A stretch of DNA of 10,548 bases from Deltaproteobacteria bacterium. Its GTDB lineage: Bacteria > Desulfobacterota > DSM-4660 > Desulfatiglandales > B25-G16. The translations under genes were made by a program, and so were the position numbers. Each line of letters starts with the position of its first letter. Position 1 is the first letter of the stretch. The notes below the pieces were generated by a model. The model saw nothing but the letters and a program-made list of their open reading frames with translations, was not told the origin of the DNA and searched no databases. The stretch spans positions 1-10,548 of the forward strand of contig QMLW01000024.1 in the NCBI GenBank assembly GCA_003646935.1, in the 5' to 3' direction. Positions 6,226 to 10,548 of this stretch are shown piece by piece.

Positions 6226-7262
6226 TAATCCACATCAAAGAGGTGCCGCTGTCCCTGCTCTCCTGGTTCCTCTTTGACTTCTTGTTTCCCGATAGTGTCG
6301 GCAGAGGAGTTCCCCTTGTAGAGGTATCGCTGGAATAGAGAGTTGAATGAGGTCCATGACCCCTCCTTCCTGTCTTCTTTGAGAAGCCTGCCCAATCCGT
6401 TGATCTTGGCATCGAGGTCATCTATAAGATGCAGCGCAAAGGCCTCGAGGAATTTAGGCCTCTTCGGGGATCCGAAGTCGAACTCCCCGTGATGGCTCAG
6501 GATCAGGTGCTTAAGGCGCATGGCCAGCTCAGGGGGGAAGTCCTTGATGGGGTTTACTTTTTTCTCCAGCATCATAACCCCCAACACGATGTGCCCCAGG
6601 AGCCTTCCCTGATCGGAGTAGTCTATGGTGCGTTCAAAGCTTAGTTCATCGATTTTGCCTATATCGTGAAGGATGGCCCCGGTCAAGAGGAGATCGCCGT
6701 CCAGATCAGGGTAGTGCTCAGCGGCCATGACCGCCAACTGCGTCACGGAGAGGGTATGTTCCAGGAGCCCGCCCAGATAACTGTGGTGAAAGACCTTGGC
6801 GGCCGGGGCCTTCTTGAATTGCGAGATAAAGCCGTGATCCGCCAAAAAGGAGTCAACAAGGGCCCTGAGGTGCCGGTTTTTGATCCTGGCGGCCAGGTCC
6901 TTGAGCTCTGAAAGCATCTGTGAGGTGTCCTTGGGGGTGGTCTCGAGAAACACGGCGGGATCAAGGGCAGATTCATTTCGTTTCAGTTGCTGTATCTGGA
7001 TCTGCATCTGGTTTCTGTACGTGTTGACCTGCCCGGTTATCTCAACAATATCTCCCTCCTTGAAAAGGGATGATATTCCCTCCACGTTCTCCCACACCTT
7101 GGCATCAACTTTCCCCGTCTTATCGGCAAGGGTAAGGGTGAGAAAAGGGCTTCCCTGTCTTGTTTGGCCGGTGACCTTGCTTTTCACCAGAAAGGCCCCT
7201 TCAATGAGGTCGTTTTCCTTGATATCCTTTACCCAGATGCGCTGTGTTTCCTTTGTTTTCAT
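6222..7262 (-). CDS. OB-fold plus HD-domain phosphohydrolase, YhaM-like 3'-5' exoribonuclease
   Basis: Starting at ATG 7262 gives 346 residues. An N-terminal OB-fold nucleic-acid-binding domain (about 10-92, including FLTLTLADKTGKVDAKVW) leads through a helical linker into an HD domain: His169 (LLEHT), His199-Asp200 (ILHDIGK), His224 (LLGHIV), His257-His258 (LSHHGE) and Asp281/Asp282 (HLIDDLD). All metal ligands expected of an HD phosphohydrolase are present. This order is that of B. subtilis YhaM (about 314 residues), a cytosolic 3'-5' exoribonuclease; the extra C-terminal 30 or so residues are charged and probably disordered. The frame stays open upstream to a TTG at 7301, but neither start has a good ribosome binding site and similarity begins at MKTKETQRIWVKDI, so the ATG is preferred. 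It lies 108 bases after the binding-protein gene with no clear terminator between, so it may be read from the ABC operon. Confidence 0.9.
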   Translation of the reverse strand: MKTKETQRIWVKDIKENDLIEGAFLVKSKVTGQTRQGSPFLTLTLADKTGKVDAKVWENVEGISSLFKEGDIVEITGQVNTYRNQMQIQIQQLKRNESALDPAVFLETTPKDTSQMLSELKDLAARIKNRHLRALVDSFLADHGFISQFKKAPAAKVFHHSYLGGLLEHTLSVTQLAVMAAEHYPDLDGDLLLTGAILHDIGKIDELSFERTIDYSDQGRLLGHIVLGVMMLEKKVNPIKDFPPELAMRLKHLILSHHGEFDFGSPKRPKFLEAFALHLIDDLDAKINGLGRLLKEDRKEGSWTSFNSLFQRYLYKGNSSADTIGKQEVKEEPGEQGQRHLFDVDY

Positions 7263-7370
7263 TTCATGCACGCAATATCTACCGAAGATAGGCTCCCTCA
7301 ATAAGAATCGAGTAATGCGAGCAAATTCGGTACATAGCAGATACTTTTTTCAGTGTCCATGCAGAAAGAA

Positions 7371-8906
7371 TTACCGCTTGAAAATCTCTTTACACACGAT
7401 CCACCCATCGGGACGTGGTTGAAAGCTCATTGCCCTTCCCTTTTGTATCGCATAGAGGTCATGTTGATAATGCAGGGGGATCAAGGCTATTTTATCTATC
7501 ATGGCCATTTTGTTCAGATCTTGAAGGAGTTTTTCCCGGTAGTCTTGATCCACCACGCTTAAGGTGTACTCGATAAAGGCATCTATGGCGAGCGCACTGA
7601 AGTTGGTACCGTTCAGGCTGCCAAGGCTTTTTTCCCTGTCTCTTGTATGAATGAGCTTACGGTATGTCCGGCCCAAATCAAATGCTCGGTCAAACCATCC
7701 GATGAGATAAAATTCAAGTTGGCCTTGAAATATCTTCGGCAGGAGCACTGACATGGATTTTACCTCTGTTTTGGCCCTGATTCCCACTTTGTTCAGATAC
7801 CTCGCAATCGCTTCGATGATTTTCTCATCATGGTAATAAAGATCCTTGGGGCCCGAAAGGGTAATCTCAAACCCTTTGTCATAGCCCGCCTCCTTAAGGA
7901 GCTGCTTTGCCATCTCGGGATTGTAGGGGAGCCTCCTAAGATCGGGATTATAGCCGATGGTAGGAGGATCCGGAACCTGAGCAGCGGGTGAGGCGTGTCC
8001 GCCCATGATCTTCTCTATTATCTCGTCCTCGTTGATGGCCATGTATATAGCCTTTCGAACTCGGATATCCGCCCAGGGGGTCCCCTGCTTGTTGCCCAAG
8101 GCCAGAAAGATAGATCTTCGGGCCGGACGGCTGATCACGTCCAGCTTTGGGTTCTGAACGACATTGTCGAATAGCTCCACGGGAACGCCGGTGATCATGT
8201 CGACCTGGCCGGAGAGGAGCGCGTCGAAACGGATTGACGATCCCCCGATAGGACGAATTCCAACGTTCTTGATCTGGGGGGCACCCTCCCAATAGTCTTC
8301 ATTGGCTACCATCTTGACATGGGATCCCTTGACCCACTCATCCAGTTTATAGGCGCCGGTGCCGATGGGTTTGACCGTGACATCGCCAGGCTTTCTGGCC
8401 TCGGTGGATTCCTTGTCCATGATGAAGAGCTGATGGCAATCATGTATGAACCACGGGACAGGTTGCTTGGTTTTAATGACAATCGTGTAATTATCGATGA
8501 TCTCAGAGGAATCGATATCTTTCACAAGGGTAGTAAAATCAGAAAACCTAGGGTCGGATAAACGCTCAAGGGAGAACTTCACATCCTCTGCATCGAAGGG
8601 GCTGCCGTTATGGAACTTGACCCCTTTTCTCAGATAAAACACCCAGGTTAAGGGATCTGGGTGCTGCTGTTTTACCGCCAGTGCAGGATTTAGGATCCCG
8701 GCAGGGCCCTTACGTTGCATGAGCCCATCAAAGAGGTTTGCCATAATAGAAAGGTTTGAAGTGGCCCTTGAGCCATGAGGGTCCATGGTGTGCGGAGGTT
8801 CGTCAATTGCCACCGATATCGATGAGGCGGCATAGCTCTGAACCCCAATACATAGCAGGATTCCCGCCCATATGGCTGCTACCAGTAAGGGGATACATTT
8901 GTTCAT
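7371..8906 (-). CDS. ABC transporter periplasmic solute-binding protein, dipeptide/oligopeptide (SBP family 5) type
   Basis: This 511-residue exported protein has a Sec signal peptide: MNKC, a hydrophobic core at about 6-22, and a likely type I cleavage after Ala26 (SYA). There is no proper lipobox (ILLC lacks a small residue before Cys), so it should be soluble in the periplasm. Family 5 marks follow: DEPPHTMDPH (35-44) and the signature FHNGSPFDAEDVKFSLERL (98-116), then PIGTGAY and NEDYW. It should capture a ligand and deliver it to the two permeases encoded just upstream. Peptides are the default ligand, but this family also binds nickel, opines, sugars and others, so specificity is open. 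AGAGGA lies 6 bases before the ATG, in a 79-base gap with competing inverted repeats. The binding-protein gene comes last, after both permease genes, rather than first as in E. coli dpp. Confidence 0.94.
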   Translation of the reverse strand: MNKCIPLLVAAIWAGILLCIGVQSYAASSISVAIDEPPHTMDPHGSRATSNLSIMANLFDGLMQRKGPAGILNPALAVKQQHPDPLTWVFYLRKGVKFHNGSPFDAEDVKFSLERLSDPRFSDFTTLVKDIDSSEIIDNYTIVIKTKQPVPWFIHDCHQLFIMDKESTEARKPGDVTVKPIGTGAYKLDEWVKGSHVKMVANEDYWEGAPQIKNVGIRPIGGSSIRFDALLSGQVDMITGVPVELFDNVVQNPKLDVISRPARRSIFLALGNKQGTPWADIRVRKAIYMAINEDEIIEKIMGGHASPAAQVPDPPTIGYNPDLRRLPYNPEMAKQLLKEAGYDKGFEITLSGPKDLYYHDEKIIEAIARYLNKVGIRAKTEVKSMSVLLPKIFQGQLEFYLIGWFDRAFDLGRTYRKLIHTRDREKSLGSLNGTNFSALAIDAFIEYTLSVVDQDYREKLLQDLNKMAMIDKIALIPLHYQHDLYAIQKGRAMSFQPRPDGWIVCKEIFKR

Positions 8907-8912
8907 GTTCCG

Positions 8913-8987
8913 TCCTCTCGGAAAAGATGCCGGTTAAGGGTTTGCCCCTGTCTTGCCGAGATGTAAGCGGGCTTCCGAATGGCATCT
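8913..8987 (-). promoter_or_regulatory. Interlocking inverted repeats around the binding-protein ribosome binding site
   Basis: In the spacer between permease and binding-protein genes, AGATGCC (plus 8925-8931) is the inverse of GGCATCT (8981-8987), and TCTCGG (8916-8921) is the inverse of CCGAGA (8956-8961). In the minus-strand mRNA they come in the order A, B, A', B', so both helices cannot form together except as a pseudoknot. B' (CCGAGA) overlaps the Shine-Dalgarno AGAGGA, so B-B' pairing would hide the ribosome site and A-A' pairing would free it. The pairings are seen; a control role is speculative. Confidence 0.25.
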
Positions 8988-9873
8988 AGTGTTCTTTTAC
9001 GATCTTCGGATTGAGTTCTTCTCTGAGCCAGTCGGCAAAGAGATTGATCCCTAGCACCAGCAGGACTAGAGCGAGTCCTGGAAAGACTACCATCCACCAC
9101 ATCCCCGCATAGATATAATCCTTGCCGATAGAGATCATCATGCCGAGGGAGGGCTCGGTGAGGGGAACGCCCACACCCAGGAAGCTCAAGGTTGCCTCAA
9201 GCATGATAACTACTGCCAAATCCACGGCCATGACTACAAAGATGGGAGGGATTGCATTGGGCATCAGGTGCCTTAGGAGAAGCCTGAGATCTCCCGCCCC
9301 CGTGGCTTTCGCAGCCATGATGTAGACCTCCTCTTTCACCTCTAAAACGCTGCCGCGCATGGTTCGTGAATACCGAACCCAGTCAGCGATACAGATGGCG
9401 ATAATAACCACCATCAAACTTCGCTGTTTGAATAGTCCCAACATGAGCATGGCCATAAGGGTGGTGGAGAATGAAAAGAAGGTATCTGCCAGGCGCATGA
9501 TCACGATATCCAGCTTTCCGCCGTAGTATCCGGCCAACAGCCCCGTGGCAACACCAAAGGAGCCTGCGATCAGGAGCACTCCGAATCCTACAATCAAGGA
9601 GGTCCTGCATCCATAGAGTATGGTGCTCAGTATACCCCTCCCCTGATCATCGGTCCCCAGAATAAAGGGATGCACGCCGCCTTCCATCCATATCGGAGGA
9701 GTAAGAAAGAACTCCAGGCTCACCTTCTCCAGGTCATAGGGGTTTTGCGGGGCAATCAAAGGGGCACAAAGGGCAGCAACGATAGATACTACGAGGATAA
9801 CGCTTCCCACCAGGGCAGAGGGGTCACGAATGAAGTCATGAAACAGCCTTGATTTGAACAATTGTTTACTCAT
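8986..9873 (-). CDS. dppC: ABC transporter inner-membrane permease, DppC-like
   Basis: The 295-residue permease has the DppC/OppC layout: a first membrane segment at about 20-42, a periplasmic stretch ending in the subfamily signature HPFILGTDDQGRGILS (68-83), then further segments near 93-117, 130-150, 152-166, 210-230 and 258-281. The cytoplasmic coupling loop with the EAA motif is at 181-210 (EEVYIMAAKATGAGD then LMPNAIPP), where the ATPase docks. It pairs with the DppB-like protein to form the channel for a peptide or similar ligand. Its ATG overlaps the stop of the upstream permease by 8 bases (ATGAGTAA), so the two are translationally coupled, which suits a one-to-one heterodimer. The symbol marks the family; actual substrate specificity is not proven. 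Confidence 0.94.
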   Translation of the reverse strand: MSKQLFKSRLFHDFIRDPSALVGSVILVVSIVAALCAPLIAPQNPYDLEKVSLEFFLTPPIWMEGGVHPFILGTDDQGRGILSTILYGCRTSLIVGFGVLLIAGSFGVATGLLAGYYGGKLDIVIMRLADTFFSFSTTLMAMLMLGLFKQRSLMVVIIAICIADWVRYSRTMRGSVLEVKEEVYIMAAKATGAGDLRLLLRHLMPNAIPPIFVVMAVDLAVVIMLEATLSFLGVGVPLTEPSLGMMISIGKDYIYAGMWWMVVFPGLALVLLVLGINLFADWLREELNPKIVKEH

Positions 9874-10548
9874 ATCGAATCTTGGGGTTCAGAAAGGCAT
9901 AGAGAATGTCTACGATGATATTAAGGCTTAGAATGACGAGCGCAGCAAGCATGATGTAGGTGACGATCACCGGCTGATCGGATTCATATATGGATGTCAG
10001 AAGGAGATTTCCCATACCGGGCCACTGGAAGATCGTTTCCGTTACGATGGAAAAGGCGATCAGTTCTCCGAACTGCAAGCCGGTCATGGTTACCACGGGT
10101 ATCAGAGCGTTTCTCAAGGCATGCTTGAAGATTACCCTCATCGGCGGGAGACCTTTTGCCCATGCAGTTTTGATATACTCCTCGGTGAGGACTTCTCTCA
10201 TGCCCGCCCTGGTCAGACGAAGAAGCACCGCAAGCTGGTACAGGCCCAGGGTAAAGGCGGGAAGAATTAGGTGCGTAATCCCGCTGAGCGTCAGCAATCC
10301 GGTGCGCCAGAAACCGATCGTTACGGTTTCACCTCGGCCGAAGGGAGGGAGGATCTTGAGGTACACCGCAAACACCATGATGAGCAAGATTCCGGTGAGA
10401 AAGGTGGGCATGGAGATATTGAAAAGGGATCCCGCCATAATGAATCGGTTCTGAAAGGCATAGGGTTTCAGGGAGACTAGGACCCCGAGGCCAACACCCA
10501 GAGTAAACGCGATGAACACCGCCGTTGTGGCGAGCTCAACGGTAGCAG
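9866..10548 (-). CDS. dppB: ABC transporter inner-membrane permease, DppB-like (5' end outside window)
   Basis: The frame is open to the window edge with no start needed inside it; residues at the edge (ATVELATTA) match the end of the first periplasmic part of DppB-type permeases, so about 100 N-terminal residues are missing. The 226 visible residues hold five hydrophobic segments and the EAA coupling loop EEYIKTAWAKGLPPMRV followed by HALRNALIPVVT. The C-terminal ETIFQWPGMGNLLLTSIYESD and DILYAFLNPKIRYE are typical of the DppB/OppB group. It forms the heterodimeric channel with the DppC-like protein encoded next. A GTG at 10519 lies within the frame but is an internal valine, not a start. 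The ATPase genes that must drive the transporter are not in the window and may lie upstream of this gene. Confidence 0.93.
   Translation of the reverse strand, partial: ATVELATTAVFIAFTLGVGLGVLVSLKPYAFQNRFIMAGSLFNISMPTFLTGILLIMVFAVYLKILPPFGRGETVTIGFWRTGLLTLSGITHLILPAFTLGLYQLAVLLRLTRAGMREVLTEEYIKTAWAKGLPPMRVIFKHALRNALIPVVTMTGLQFGELIAFSIVTETIFQWPGMGNLLLTSIYESDQPVIVTYIMLAALVILSLNIIVDILYAFLNPKIRYE

Noticed and set aside
7263..7301. TTG start at 7301 for the YhaM-like gene
   Set aside because: It has no ribosome binding site and the extra 13 residues precede the region that resembles the family; kept only as an alternative.
8847..8858. Lipoprotein signal at ILLC of the binding protein
   Set aside because: The residue before Cys19 is Leu, not a small residue as a lipobox needs; the later SYA site fits ordinary signal peptidase cleavage.

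Overview
The window reads as ordinary chromosomal DNA of a Gram-negative bacterium with moderate G+C. The gene mix fits an anaerobic deltaproteobacterial (Desulfobacterota-like) genome: Sec-exported dipeptide/oligopeptide-type ABC genes, an actinobacterial/archaeal-size inositol-phosphate synthase, a Mut7-C-type ubiquitin-like protein and an SSS symporter. That taxonomic guess is inference; no rRNA, tRNA or other marker is present. I see no transposase, integrase, phage gene or CRISPR array.

Layout, left to right. (1) 1-99: the last 32 codons of an unidentified plus-strand gene. (2) 100-223: a spacer between converging genes, holding a long imperfect hairpin whose right arm is an octamer tandem repeat; a likely transcription-ending or dispersed repeat element. 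(3) 224-1298, minus strand: a compact three-gene operon, in transcription order a stand-alone ubiquitin-like (Ub-Mut7C) protein lacking its usual RNase domain, an 82-residue helix-turn-helix protein, and a small alpha/beta hydrolase of the YqiA/YcfP type. (4) 1299-1566: a 268-base spacer with the probable promoter of that operon. (5) 1567-4519, minus: a tight operon of inositol-3-phosphate synthase, an LsrF-like class I aldolase and a zinc-dependent NAD(H) dehydrogenase. (6) 4520-4842: a divergent control region with a promoter candidate for each direction. (7) 4843-6225, plus: a sodium:solute symporter. (8) 6222-7262, minus: an OB-fold plus HD-domain protein resembling the exoribonuclease YhaM, whose stop codon overlaps that of the symporter. 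(9) 7371-10548, minus: two peptide-type ABC permeases (the first cut by the window edge) followed by their periplasmic binding protein; no ATPase gene is visible.

How the genes work together. The inositol synthase, aldolase and dehydrogenase lie 16 and 3 bases apart and most likely form one sugar-phosphate/cyclitol pathway whose product cannot be read from sequence. The symporter faces this operon across a shared control region and could move a related solute, but this is not shown. The ABC genes form an import module for peptides or another small ligand; their ATPases are probably outside the window. The Ub-Mut7C/HTH/hydrolase operon is the least explained unit here.
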